The translations under genes and the position numbers were made by a program. Positions 1 through 6,411 of a DNA stretch of 12,375 bases are shown here, piece by piece. The stretch spans positions 1-12,375 of the forward strand of contig JAWLGN010000157.1 in NCBI GenBank assembly GCA_041685075.1, in the 5' to 3' direction. Positions within the stretch are counted from its first letter, which is position 1, and each line of letters opens with the position of its first letter. A model generated the notes under the pieces. The model made no database searches and was not told where the DNA came from. It was given only the letters and a program-made list of their open reading frames with translations. This stretch comes from JAMCRM01 sp041685075 (GTDB lineage: Bacteria > Acidobacteriota > Terriglobia > Bryobacterales > Bryobacteraceae).

Positions 1-28
1 ACTCTCCAACCACGCGGCCATCGTGTAG
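1..28 (+). CDS. Possible 3' end of an upstream gene (partial)
   Basis: In the second forward frame the first bases read LSNHAAIV followed by a TAG stop at 26-28. A short S-[DN]-H-A-x-[IV] tail is what the C-terminus of endonuclease/exonuclease/phosphatase-superfamily proteins (for example the ExoIII type) often looks like, the His being catalytic there. Nine codons are far too few for an assignment, and the CDF reading frame is also open to the window edge, so this may be no gene at all. Confidence 0.25.
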
Positions 29-78
29 TTCCGCTCCATCCGTTGCCCGCCGCGCCGCCAGTGGGCGAATATGTAGTG

Positions 79-969
79 ATGGAGTTGGCGGCGCGGGAGA
101 GGGAAAAACGGAGAGTCGCCGCCGTTTCGGTGGCCGGGGCCGTCGCGCTCACCCTGCTGAAGATCGTGGTGGGGGTGAGCACCGGGTCGCTGGGTATTCT
201 GGCGGAAGCCGCGCACTCCGGCCTGGACCTGGTGGCCGCCCTCATGACGCTGCTGGCGGTGCGCATCTCCTCCCGTCCGGCCGACCTCGAGCACACCTAC
301 GGCCACGGCAAGGTGGAGAACCTCTCGGCGCTGTTCGAGACTCTCCTGCTGCTGCTCACCTGCGTGTGGATCATCGCCGGCGCCGTCGATCGGCTGCGCT
401 CCGGCGCTGTCGAACTCGAGGTCACCATCTGGGCTTTCCTGGTGATGGGAATCTCCATCGTGGTGGATGTGTGGCGCTCCCGCGCCCTGTACCGCGCCGC
501 CCACAAGTACAACAGCCAGGCCCTGGAAGCCGACGCCCTGCACTTCCGCACGGATATCTGGAGTTCTTCGGTGGTGATCCTGGGGCTCGTCTGCGTGAAG
601 CTCTCGGAGTGGTTCCCCGCCCTCGGCTGGCTGGTGCACGCCGACGCGGTGGCCGCCATCATGGTGGCGCTCATCGTGGTGTCGGTGAGCATGCAATTGG
701 GCATGCGCACGGTGCACTCGCTGCTCGATACCGCCCCGCCGGGCATGGCCCAGCGGATCATCGACGCGGCCGAGTCGCTGCCCGGGGTGGAGAACTGCCA
801 CAACGTGCGGATGCGCTACTCCGGCCCGCGCCTCTTCGTCGACGTGCACGTGCTGGTGGACGGCAGCCAGACGCTCCAGCAAGCCCATGCCCTGACCGAC
901 GAAGTGGAGCGCGTCATCCAGCAGGTAGCGCCGGACGCCGACGTCACCGTCCATCCGGAACCCCTGTAA
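79..969 (+). CDS. Cation diffusion facilitator (CDF) metal efflux transporter
   Basis: This is a 296-residue inner-membrane metal/proton antiporter of the cation diffusion facilitator family, normal in length for the family. Hydrophobic segments lie at about residues 13-32, 37-62, 85-105, 115-131, 160-178 and 190-212. The transport site is visible as H46-x3-D50 in TM2 and H155-x3-D159 in TM5. A His2Asp2 site of this kind is associated with Zn/Cd/Co transporters (CzcD/ZnT type) rather than the all-Asp manganese members. The YGHGKVENLSALFET block (about 74-88) is the family's TM2-TM3 loop signature. The C-terminal 80 residues form the cytoplasmic dimerisation domain (GVENCHNVRMR, then FVDVHVLVDG). 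The ATG at 79 was chosen because family similarity begins just after it. No clear Shine-Dalgarno is seen, and the frame is open upstream (TTG at 43, GTG at 61 and beyond the window edge), so the start is uncertain. The exact metal cannot be told from sequence. Confidence 0.9.
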   Translation: MELAAREREKRRVAAVSVAGAVALTLLKIVVGVSTGSLGILAEAAHSGLDLVAALMTLLAVRISSRPADLEHTYGHGKVENLSALFETLLLLLTCVWIIAGAVDRLRSGAVELEVTIWAFLVMGISIVVDVWRSRALYRAAHKYNSQALEADALHFRTDIWSSSVVILGLVCVKLSEWFPALGWLVHADAVAAIMVALIVVSVSMQLGMRTVHSLLDTAPPGMAQRIIDAAESLPGVENCHNVRMRYSGPRLFVDVHVLVDGSQTLQQAHALTDEVERVIQQVAPDADVTVHPEPL

Positions 970-1073
970 GCTCGGCGCGCGCACCGGAGCGCGTTGGAGG
1001 CCCGCGATCGGCGGTGTTGCAGCGGGTTCCACGGCAAGGAGACGGGTCGCTGCATTAGAATCTTAGTATCCCG

Positions 1074-3017
1074 ATGCTCGCCGGCTCCAGAACAACGCCC
1101 TCGGCGCGCCGGTTCTTCTCCCGGCACGGCGCCCTCTCGCGATGGCACCCCAACTACGAGTACCGGCCGGGACAACTGGAGATGGCCGAAGCGGTGGAGG
1201 CGGCGCTGGCCGACGGCAAGCACCTGATCGTCGAAGCCGGCACGGGCACGGGCAAGACCCTGGCGTATCTCGTGCCCGCCATCCTTTCCGGCCGGCGCAT
1301 CGTGGTCTCGACAGCCACCAAGAACCTTCAGGAGCAGCTTTTCTTCAAGGACGTGCCCTTCCTCCAGCGGCATATCGAAAGGCCGCTGGCCGTGTGCTAC
1401 ATGAAAGGGCGCTCCAACTACGCCTGCCTGCAAAAGATCGCCGAGGCCGAGCGCGAACCGGTGCTCAGCGGGCTGGAGGAGGTGGCCGATTTCCAGATCA
1501 TTCAGGACTGGGTGAAGACCACCGAGACCGGCGACCGCGCCGAGATCCGCAAGCTTCCGGAGCACAGCACCGCCTGGGCCAAGGTCGACGCACGCGCCGA
1601 ACTCTGCACCTTCAGAAAGTGCAAGCGCGTCGAGGAGTGCTTTGTCACCCGCATGCACCAGCGCGCGCAGGAGAGCGACATCATCATCGTGAACCACGCG
1701 CTGTTTTTCGCCGACCTGGCCCTGCGGCGCGGCGAGGAGAGCGGCGAGAACGGCGGCATTCTGCCGGACTACCAGGCGGTGGTGCTCGACGAAGCGCACG
1801 AGGTGGAAGACATCGCCGGGCAGTTCTTCGGGCGCGGGGTGAGCAACTACCGCTTTCAGGAACTGCGGCACGACTTAGACCGGCTGGCCAAGGCCAAAAG
1901 CTTTCATTCCCAGGAACTGGAGCGGATACTCGAGCGCTTCGACGAGTTGGCGCTGCGCTTCTTCGGGCTGTTCGGCGGGGTCGAGGGACGGGCCGCCTTC
2001 CGCGCCCGCGCGGCCTATTGCGAGCAGCACGAAGAGGAGTACCGCGGGCTGCTGGCGGCGCTGGAGTTGATGGAGTCGCACGTGGGCACGCTGGATTGCC
2101 CGCCGCCGGAGATCGTGCCGCTCCAGATGCGCACGGCGGAGCTGGCCTCCTCGCTCCAGTTCGTGATGGAAGGCGACGATAGCGCCTACGTCTACTGGGT
2201 GGAGCGCAGGGGGCGCGGCGTGTATCTCCAGGCCACCCCCATCGACGTGGGACCCATCCTGGCCGAACGCCTCTTCGACCGGGTGGATACGGTAGCGCTC
2301 ACCTCCGCCACCCTGGCGGTAGGGGGAGGATTCGATTTCGCGCGGAAGCGCCTGGGGGTGAGCAACGCCCGCACCCTGATGGTGCCCGGTCATTTCGATT
2401 ATCAGAAGCAGGCGCTGCTCTACGTGCCGCAGCATCTCCCCGAACCGCGCAACCCGGCGTTCACCCGGGAGGCATCGGAGGAGATCGTGCGAATCCTCCG
2501 GTACAGCCGCGGGCGCGCGTTCGTGCTGTTCACCAGCTTCCAGCAGATGCGGCTGGTGTTCGACCGGGTGTCGCTGGAGATCGACTACCCCACGCTGCTG
2601 CAGGGCACCGGGCCGCGCAGCGCGCTGCTGGACGAGTTCCGTTCCACGCCCAATGCGGTGCTGTTCGCCACCATGTCGTTCTGGCAGGGCGTGGACGTGC
2701 CGGGCGAACAGTTGAGCTGCGTTATCATAGATAAACTGCCCTTTGCGGTGCCCAACGACCCGGTGGTCGAGGCGCGCATCGAAAGGGTGCGCAGCGAGGG
2801 AGGGGAGCCCTTTTACGATTACCAGATCCCGCAGGCGGTCATCGCACTGAAGCAGGGCTTTGGGCGCCTTATCCGTAGCCGCACGGATCGTGGCGTGCTC
2901 GTGATGCTGGACAATCGCATCACTCGTATGCGCTACGGCCAGGTGTTTTTCGACAGCCTGCCGGACTACGGGTTCACCACCCGCATCGACGACGTGGAGA
3001 AGTTTTTCGATGTTTGA
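1074..3017 (+). CDS. XPD/DinG-family ATP-dependent DNA helicase with [4Fe-4S] cluster
   Basis: A superfamily 2 helicase of 647 residues, of the XPD/DinG group that unwinds DNA 5' to 3' in repair and in clearing R-loops or stalled forks. Walker A is EAGTGTGKT (54-62), motif Ia is STATKNLQEQL (79-89), and the DEAH box is LDEAH (238-242). Four cysteines, C118, C178, C183 and C189, are placed as in E. coli DinG (C-x4-C-x5-C after a distant first Cys), so an iron-sulfur cluster is expected. The second RecA-like lobe shows SATL, a GRAFVLFTSFQQM block, FWQGVDVPGEQL, and the motif VI region QGFGRLIRSRTDRG. The QxxR-like segment HPNYEYRPGQLEMAEAV (25-41) marks the N-terminus. The ATG at 1074 lacks a Shine-Dalgarno. 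A TAGAAT hexamer at 1056-1061 would put a transcript start close to the ATG, so leaderless initiation is possible but unproven. queD follows with an 8-base overlap. Whether it is the functional DinG or a YoaA-like paralogue cannot be decided here. Confidence 0.93.
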   Translation: MLAGSRTTPSARRFFSRHGALSRWHPNYEYRPGQLEMAEAVEAALADGKHLIVEAGTGTGKTLAYLVPAILSGRRIVVSTATKNLQEQLFFKDVPFLQRHIERPLAVCYMKGRSNYACLQKIAEAEREPVLSGLEEVADFQIIQDWVKTTETGDRAEIRKLPEHSTAWAKVDARAELCTFRKCKRVEECFVTRMHQRAQESDIIIVNHALFFADLALRRGEESGENGGILPDYQAVVLDEAHEVEDIAGQFFGRGVSNYRFQELRHDLDRLAKAKSFHSQELERILERFDELALRFFGLFGGVEGRAAFRARAAYCEQHEEEYRGLLAALELMESHVGTLDCPPPEIVPLQMRTAELASSLQFVMEGDDSAYVYWVERRGRGVYLQATPIDVGPILAERLFDRVDTVALTSATLAVGGGFDFARKRLGVSNARTLMVPGHFDYQKQALLYVPQHLPEPRNPAFTREASEEIVRILRYSRGRAFVLFTSFQQMRLVFDRVSLEIDYPTLLQGTGPRSALLDEFRSTPNAVLFATMSFWQGVDVPGEQLSCVIIDKLPFAVPNDPVVEARIERVRSEGGEPFYDYQIPQAVIALKQGFGRLIRSRTDRGVLVMLDNRITRMRYGQVFFDSLPDYGFTTRIDDVEKFFDV

Positions 3018-3378
3018 GATTACCGTGGAACAGACCTTCGCCGCCGGCCACGCGCTGCGCAACTACAGGGGCAAGTGCGAAAACGTGCACGGCCACAACT
3101 ATCGCGTAGAGGTGACGCTGGCGGGCGAGGAACTCGACGAGGCCGGGTTGCTGCTGGATTTCGTGGAGGTGAAGCGCGCGCTCGGCGCCGTGGTAGAGCG
3201 CATGGACCACCGCTTTCTCAACGAAGTTCCGCCGTTCGACACCCTAAACCCCTCGGCCGAGAACATGGCCCGGTACATCTACGAGGAACTGTCCAAGGGG
3301 CTGCCCGCCGGCAGAGCCGCGGTGAGCGCGGTCAAGTTGTGGGAGACCGATAGGGCGAGCGCCACCTACCGGCCGTAA
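3010..3378 (+). CDS. queD: 6-carboxy-5,6,7,8-tetrahydropterin synthase (QueD/PTPS family)
   Basis: A 122-residue cytoplasmic enzyme of the 6-pyruvoyltetrahydropterin synthase family. In bacteria the family typically converts dihydroneopterin triphosphate to 6-carboxytetrahydropterin, the second step towards preQ0 and queuosine. The zinc ligands are H14, H27 and H29 (from AAGH and VHGHNY). The catalytic Cys is C23 in the C-x3-HGH arrangement typical of QueD. The proton-relay pair is expected at D66-H67 (MDHRFLN). PSAENMARYI (81-90) and the pterin-anchoring Glu in LWET (E112) are present. Its ATG sits inside the end of the helicase gene (ATGTTTGA), with GGAG at 2996-2999 ten bases upstream, so translational coupling is likely. 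No queC, queE or queF is visible nearby. A PTPS-like role in other pterin pathways is the alternative, but length and motifs favour QueD. The 3' end overlaps the convergent ferredoxin gene by 13 bases. Confidence 0.92.
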   Translation: MFEITVEQTFAAGHALRNYRGKCENVHGHNYRVEVTLAGEELDEAGLLLDFVEVKRALGAVVERMDHRFLNEVPPFDTLNPSAENMARYIYEELSKGLPAGRAAVSAVKLWETDRASATYRP

Positions 3379-3626
3379 TAGGCGGCGTTGCGGGCGGTGA
3401 ACTCGCTCCACTTTTCGGGTAGATCGTCGAGCGCGAAGATGGCCGAAACGGGACAGACGGGCACGCAGGCCCCGCAGTCGATGCACTCCACCGGGTCGAT
3501 GTAGAGCATCTCGGACTCTTCAAATTCGGCTTCGTCCTTCTTGGGATGGATGCAATCGACCGGGCAGGCGTCCACGCACGCCGTATCCTTGGTGCCGATG
3601 CAGGGTTCCGCAATCACGTATGCCAT
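3366..3626 (-). CDS. 7Fe ferredoxin ([3Fe-4S][4Fe-4S])
   Basis: An 86-residue acidic electron carrier. The cysteine pattern C9-x7-C17-x3-C21-P, then C48-x2-C51-x2-C54-x3-C58-P, matches Azotobacter FdI and mycobacterial FdxC-type seven-iron ferredoxins. By that comparison C9, C17 and C58 should hold a [3Fe-4S] cluster and C21, C48, C51 and C54 a [4Fe-4S] cluster, with C25 equivalent to the extra non-ligand Cys. The missing fourth Cys of the first motif (Thr12 lies there) agrees with a 3Fe site. The segment between the two motifs is about nine residues longer than in FdI (acidic, PKKDEAEFEESE). The ATG at 3624-3626 was chosen over a longer 112-residue reading because AGGA lies seven bases before it and similarity begins with AYVIAEPC. 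The gene is divergent from galU and converges on queD. Its redox partner is not visible in the window. Confidence 0.93.
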   Translation of the reverse strand: MAYVIAEPCIGTKDTACVDACPVDCIHPKKDEAEFEESEMLYIDPVECIDCGACVPVCPVSAIFALDDLPEKWSEFTARNAAYYGR

Positions 3627-3763
3627 GGTAGTTTCCTGAGCGTTACGCCCATAAATAGCACAGCCCCGGGCGGCCGCGCACCGGGCGGATGTTAGGAATC
3701 GCACAGAAGACGGGCGGCAGCTCGCAGTTGCGAATCGAACGTCGCTCGCACAAACTGGAATTG

Positions 3764-4648
3764 ATGCCTGTGAAAGTACGTAAAGCGGTGTTCCCGGCCG
3801 CCGGGTTGGGAACCCGCTTCCTCCCCGCCACCAAGGCGCAGCCTAAAGAGATGCTGCCGCTGGTGGATAAGCCGATCATTCAGTACGGCGTGGAAGAGGC
3901 GCTGCACTCCGGGATTCAGAACATCATCATCGTCACCGGACGTGGGAAATCGGCGATTGAAGACCACTTCGACGTGAGCTTCGAGCTGGAGTACCTGCTG
4001 GAGTCGCGCAACAAGAAAGAGTTGCTCTCGATCGTTCGGAACGTCTCCGATATGATCAACGTCGCCTACGTACGGCAGAAGGAAGCCCTGGGGCTGGGCC
4101 ACGCGGTGCTGCGCGCCAGCGAATTGATCGCCGGAGAACCGTTCGCCGTAGTGCTTGCCGACGACGTGATCGACGCCGAAACGCCCTGCCTGCGGCAATT
4201 GCTCGACATATACGAGTTCTTCAGCGCGCCGGTGCTGGCGGTGATGGAGGTTCCGCCGGACAAGATTTCAGCTTACGGGGTGGTGGACGCCGAGCCGATC
4301 GCGCACAACGGTTCGCGCGACCGCGTGTTTCGCATCCGCAGCATGGTGGAGAAACCCACCAAGGAAGATGCGCCTTCGAATTTGGCGATCATCGGACGGT
4401 ACGTGCTGACGCCGGAGATTTTCGATTCCATTTCGGCCATCGAGCCGGGCGCCGGCTCCGAAGTGCAACTCACCGACGCGCTGAAACACCTGCTGCGCAG
4501 CCGCCCGATCTACGCCTACCGTTTCGAGGGCACGCGCTACGATGCCGGCGACAAGCTGGGCTTTTTGAAGGCCACCGTGGAGTTCGCCCTCCGCCGCCAC
4601 GACCTGGGCCAGGAGTTCCGGGAATACTTGAAGTCGCTGAAGCTGTAA
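3764..4648 (+). CDS. galU: UTP--glucose-1-phosphate uridylyltransferase
   Basis: A 294-residue cytoplasmic nucleotidyltransferase that makes UDP-glucose and pyrophosphate from UTP and glucose-1-phosphate, feeding cell-envelope polysaccharide, glycolipid and trehalose synthesis. The N-terminal nucleotide-binding signature FPAAGLGTRFLPATKAQPKE (10-29), with Arg18 and Lys24/Lys28, is intact. YVRQKEALGLGHAVL is the uridine-recognition region, LADD (131-134) carries the metal-binding aspartate, and VEKPTKEDAPSNLAIIGRYVL, GAGSEVQLTDAL and FEGTRYDAGDKLGFLKA complete the bacterial GalU set. Length is normal. The ATG at 3764 was preferred to one at 3689 because the extra 25 residues precede the conserved fold; only a weak GGAA lies just before it. 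It is divergent from the ferredoxin gene, and a different small gene with its own promoter follows, so it is probably monocistronic. Confidence 0.95.
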   Translation: MPVKVRKAVFPAAGLGTRFLPATKAQPKEMLPLVDKPIIQYGVEEALHSGIQNIIIVTGRGKSAIEDHFDVSFELEYLLESRNKKELLSIVRNVSDMINVAYVRQKEALGLGHAVLRASELIAGEPFAVVLADDVIDAETPCLRQLLDIYEFFSAPVLAVMEVPPDKISAYGVVDAEPIAHNGSRDRVFRIRSMVEKPTKEDAPSNLAIIGRYVLTPEIFDSISAIEPGAGSEVQLTDALKHLLRSRPIYAYRFEGTRYDAGDKLGFLKATVEFALRRHDLGQEFREYLKSLKL

Positions 4649-4653
4649 AAGCG

Positions 4654-4675
4654 GTGCGCAAGCCGGAAAGCGCAC
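4654..4675 (+). other. Short stem-loop after galU
   Basis: A 6-bp inverted repeat, GTGCGC (4654-4659) and GCGCAC (4670-4675), with a 10-base loop begins 5 bases after the galU stop. No T-run follows, so it is not a standard intrinsic terminator. It may protect the 3' end of the transcript, act with Rho, or be chance in GC-rich DNA. Confidence 0.3.
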
Positions 4676-4680
4676 GGGGA

Positions 4681-4710
4681 TTGACAGGGCCGGCGGCGGG
4701 AGCGTAGATT
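4681..4710 (+). promoter_or_regulatory. Sigma-70-like promoter for the small membrane protein gene
   Basis: A perfect -35 hexamer TTGACA (4681-4686) is followed after 18 bases by TAGATT (4705-4710), a four-of-six match to the -10 consensus. Expected transcription start is about 4717, leaving a short leader that contains the Shine-Dalgarno. It is the best promoter-like pair found in the window. Confidence 0.6.
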
Positions 4711-4742
4711 AGAAACCACATTCGGCCCCGGGAGGTGGGTGT

Positions 4743-4862
4743 ATGGCGAAGCCCGAACTGGACGACCGGAAGGTCCTGGTTCTGGAATGCATCGCGGCCA
4801 GCGCGATTTTCGTCATCGTGGCCGTGGTGCTGTACATGGTGTTCAGCTACCGGCCGGCGTAG
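4743..4862 (+). CDS. 39-residue single-span membrane protein, hypothetical
   Basis: A very short gene with an unusually complete set of signals: the promoter at 4681-4710, a strong Shine-Dalgarno GGAGGT at 4731-4736, a six-base spacer and an ATG. The product starts with a charged stretch, MAKPELDDRK, and continues into an uninterrupted hydrophobic segment of about 20 residues (16-35, including SAIFVIVAVVLYMVFS). It ends in YRPA. This is the build of a single-pass inner-membrane microprotein, perhaps an accessory subunit of a larger membrane complex. No family was recognised. The last 20 bases overlap the 3' end of the convergent tRNA nucleotidyltransferase gene. It could be an accidental ORF, but the promoter and ribosome binding site together make that less likely. 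Confidence 0.62.
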   Translation: MAKPELDDRKVLVLECIAASAIFVIVAVVLYMVFSYRPA

Positions 4863-6168
4863 GGGCGCCGAACTGGTCGCGCACCAGCGCCAGGGCCTCT
4901 TCGCGCGTGGTGATGCGTCCCTCCAGTTGGGCGTCTTCCACCGCCGCCAGGATGCGGGTGAAGGCCGGCCCCGGCGGGTAACCTTCGGCGATAAGATCAT
5001 CCCCGCGGATGAGGGGCGGAGGTTTCAGCTCCTCCGGCGGCATTCGCTCATAGCGCGACTTCACCATCTGCCAGGTATCCAGCCGCCCGTTGCTCGCCAG
5101 GCAGTCCAGCCGGTGCAGCTCCAGGTGCTCCTCGAAGCGCGGCAGGCGCATGAAGCGCTTCAGCGTGCTGGCCCGCATGTTGTGCGCGTCCTTGAAGCGC
5201 ATGTGGTTGGCCACCAGGGCCAGCACCTGCGCGGTGTCGTGCCGGGAAAAGCGCAGCCGTTCGAGAATATCGCGGGCGATCTTGACTCCCGCCTCCACGT
5301 GGCCGTCGAAACGGATGCGTTCGGCCACCCGGAAGGTGGCGGGTTTGCCCACGTCGTGCAGCAGCGCGCCCAGCGCCAGGGTGGGGGTGGGGCGATCGAG
5401 GCGTTCGAGCAGCAATAAAGTGTGGCGCCACACGTCGCCCTCGGGGTGATACTCGGGCGGCTGCTGGACGCCCTTCATGGCCGCCACCTCGGGCAAAATC
5501 TCCTCCAACAGGCCGGCCTCATCCAGCAACTCGAAGCCGCGCCGCGCCGCGCCTTCGGTGAGGATGCGCACCAGCTCGTCGCGAATGCGCTCCGCCGAGA
5601 CGGTGTGGATCAGGGTGCGCGACTGCCGTATGGCTTCCATGGTGGCGGGTTCGATCTCGAAACCCAGGCGCGCGGCGAAGCGCACGGCGCGCAGCAGCCG
5701 CAGGCGATCTTCGGCGAACCGCTCCGCGGGATCGCCTATGGCCCGGATGAGCCGCCGCTCGAGATCCGCCTGCCCGCCCCCGTAGTCCAGCACTTCTCCG
5801 GTAAAGGGGTCCTGAAAAAGCGCGTTCACGGTGAAGTCGCGGCGCAGGGCGTCCTTGCGGGGATCGGTTTCGAACTCGACCGCGTCCGGGTGGCGGCCGT
5901 CGCTGTACGCGTGCTCGCTGCGGTAGGTGGCCACCTCCACTTCACAGCCCTCGGCGCGCACCAGCACCACGCCGAAATGCGCCCCCACGTGGCCGGACCG
6001 GGGGAACAGCGCCATGATGCGCTCGGGGCGGGCGTCGGTGGCCACGTCGTAGTCCTCCGCCTCGCGGCCCAGCAGGCGATCGCGTACGCAACCGCCCACC
6101 AGCCAGGCGCTGTGCCCCGCGGCGCGGAGCCTCTCGACGATGCGGCGTGCCAGTTCGGCCGGACTCAC
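4843..6168 (-). CDS. tRNA nucleotidyltransferase / poly(A) polymerase family protein with HD domain
   Basis: A class II nucleotidyltransferase of 441 residues, the family that adds or repairs the CCA end of tRNA or adds poly(A) to RNA. The head domain has WLVGGCVRD (22-30), the metal-binding pair D39-x-D41 in EDYDVAT, and the RRDFTVNAL block (109-117). The neck shows FAEDRLRLLRAVRFAARLGF (151-170). A C-terminal HD phosphohydrolase-like domain follows, with H249 (DVWRHT), H271-D272 (LLHDVGKP) and H290. HD-containing members occur both as full CCA enzymes and as A-adding or CC-adding partners, and sequence reading alone does not separate them. The start is a GTG at 6166-6168 with only a weak AGG upstream. 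An unrelated downstream small gene converges on its end, and it is divergent from the riboswitch-controlled permease. Confidence 0.9.
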   Translation of the reverse strand: MSPAELARRIVERLRAAGHSAWLVGGCVRDRLLGREAEDYDVATDARPERIMALFPRSGHVGAHFGVVLVRAEGCEVEVATYRSEHAYSDGRHPDAVEFETDPRKDALRRDFTVNALFQDPFTGEVLDYGGGQADLERRLIRAIGDPAERFAEDRLRLLRAVRFAARLGFEIEPATMEAIRQSRTLIHTVSAERIRDELVRILTEGAARRGFELLDEAGLLEEILPEVAAMKGVQQPPEYHPEGDVWRHTLLLLERLDRPTPTLALGALLHDVGKPATFRVAERIRFDGHVEAGVKIARDILERLRFSRHDTAQVLALVANHMRFKDAHNMRASTLKRFMRLPRFEEHLELHRLDCLASNGRLDTWQMVKSRYERMPPEELKPPPLIRGDDLIAEGYPPGPAFTRILAAVEDAQLEGRITTREEALALVRDQFGAPTPAGS

Positions 6169-6202
6169 GATTTCAGCCTAACCCGCGGCAACGGGTCTCT
6201 GC

Positions 6203-6208
6203 TATGAT
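6203..6208 (+). promoter_or_regulatory. Possible -10 element of the riboswitch transcript
   Basis: TATGAT matches the -10 consensus at five of six positions and lies immediately before the c-di-AMP aptamer, where a promoter is required. No good -35 hexamer is found 16-18 bases upstream. A small inverted repeat, ACCCG (6181-6185) with CGGGT (6192-6196), lies there instead. Confidence 0.4.
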
Positions 6209-6210
6209 GT

Positions 6211-6318
6211 GGGTGCCGAACTCCACTCGGAGGCGGGGGACCCAGGCCGTAGGGGCGCAGTCCGGAAATGGACGGAGTACTTTCAAGCTCTAGCCCGTCA
6301 GCTAACCTCGCAGGCGAA
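6211..6318 (+). promoter_or_regulatory. Cyclic di-AMP riboswitch aptamer (ydaO-yuaA class)
   Basis: The RNA carries the two hallmark conserved blocks of the ydaO-yuaA class in the right order and spacing: GCGGGGGACCCA at 6233-6244 and CCCGTCAGCTAACCTCGC at 6294-6311, closely matching the Bacillus subtilis ydaO leader. A P2-like hairpin, CTCC (6221-6224) with GGAG (6229-6232), and an internal hairpin, GTCC (6260-6263) with GGAC (6270-6273), fit the known fold. The outer stem is probably TGCC (6214-6217) with GGCG (6313-6316). This class binds two molecules of c-di-AMP and usually switches off potassium or osmolyte transporters and cell-wall hydrolases when ligand is high. Here it precedes an APC-type permease, the same arrangement as ydaO (kimA) in Bacillus. 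The outer boundaries are approximate. Confidence 0.93.
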
Positions 6319-6385
6319 TTTGAGAGCGTCCTTTATGGGCGGAAGGAGCCATCCCCTGTGACAACCAGCCTTTGTGCGCAGGCCG

Positions 6386-6411
6386 CCGGAGGTGTGTCAT
6401 GACACCTCCGG
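6386..6411 (+). promoter_or_regulatory. Ribosome-binding-site hairpin (likely riboswitch expression platform)
   Basis: A perfect 10-bp inverted repeat, CCGGAGGTGT (6386-6395) and ACACCTCCGG (6402-6411), flanks a six-base loop GTCATG. The left arm contains the whole Shine-Dalgarno GGAGGT (6388-6393) and the loop holds the start codon ATG (6399-6401). When folded, both signals would be inaccessible to ribosomes. The right arm's CCTCCGG (6405-6411) can also pair with TCGGAGG (6227-6233), the P2 right arm of the aptamer, the last pair being U-G. A ligand-dependent switch between the two pairings is therefore possible. The hairpin is directly seen; the switching is inferred. Confidence 0.8.

Noticed and set aside
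1056..1061. TAGAAT as a -10 element for the helicase gene
   Set aside because: No -35 hexamer is found at 16-18 bases upstream (GGCAAG region), so it is mentioned only as a possibility under the helicase.
1875..3062. Long open frame (395 codons) antisense to the helicase
   Set aside because: It shadows a gene with intact helicase motifs. Its translation is His/Arg/Gln-rich low-complexity, as expected of GC-rich antisense frames, and it has no recognisable domain.
6181..6196. Inverted repeat ACCCG-N6-CGGGT before the riboswitch as a repressor operator
   Set aside because: Only five base pairs in GC-rich sequence, without a second copy or a known regulator; chance is likely.
6335..6361. Eight-codon leader ORF between the aptamer and the hairpin
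   Set aside because: Its ATG (6335) has no Shine-Dalgarno and the peptide shows no attenuator-like codon run; the riboswitch explains the leader better.
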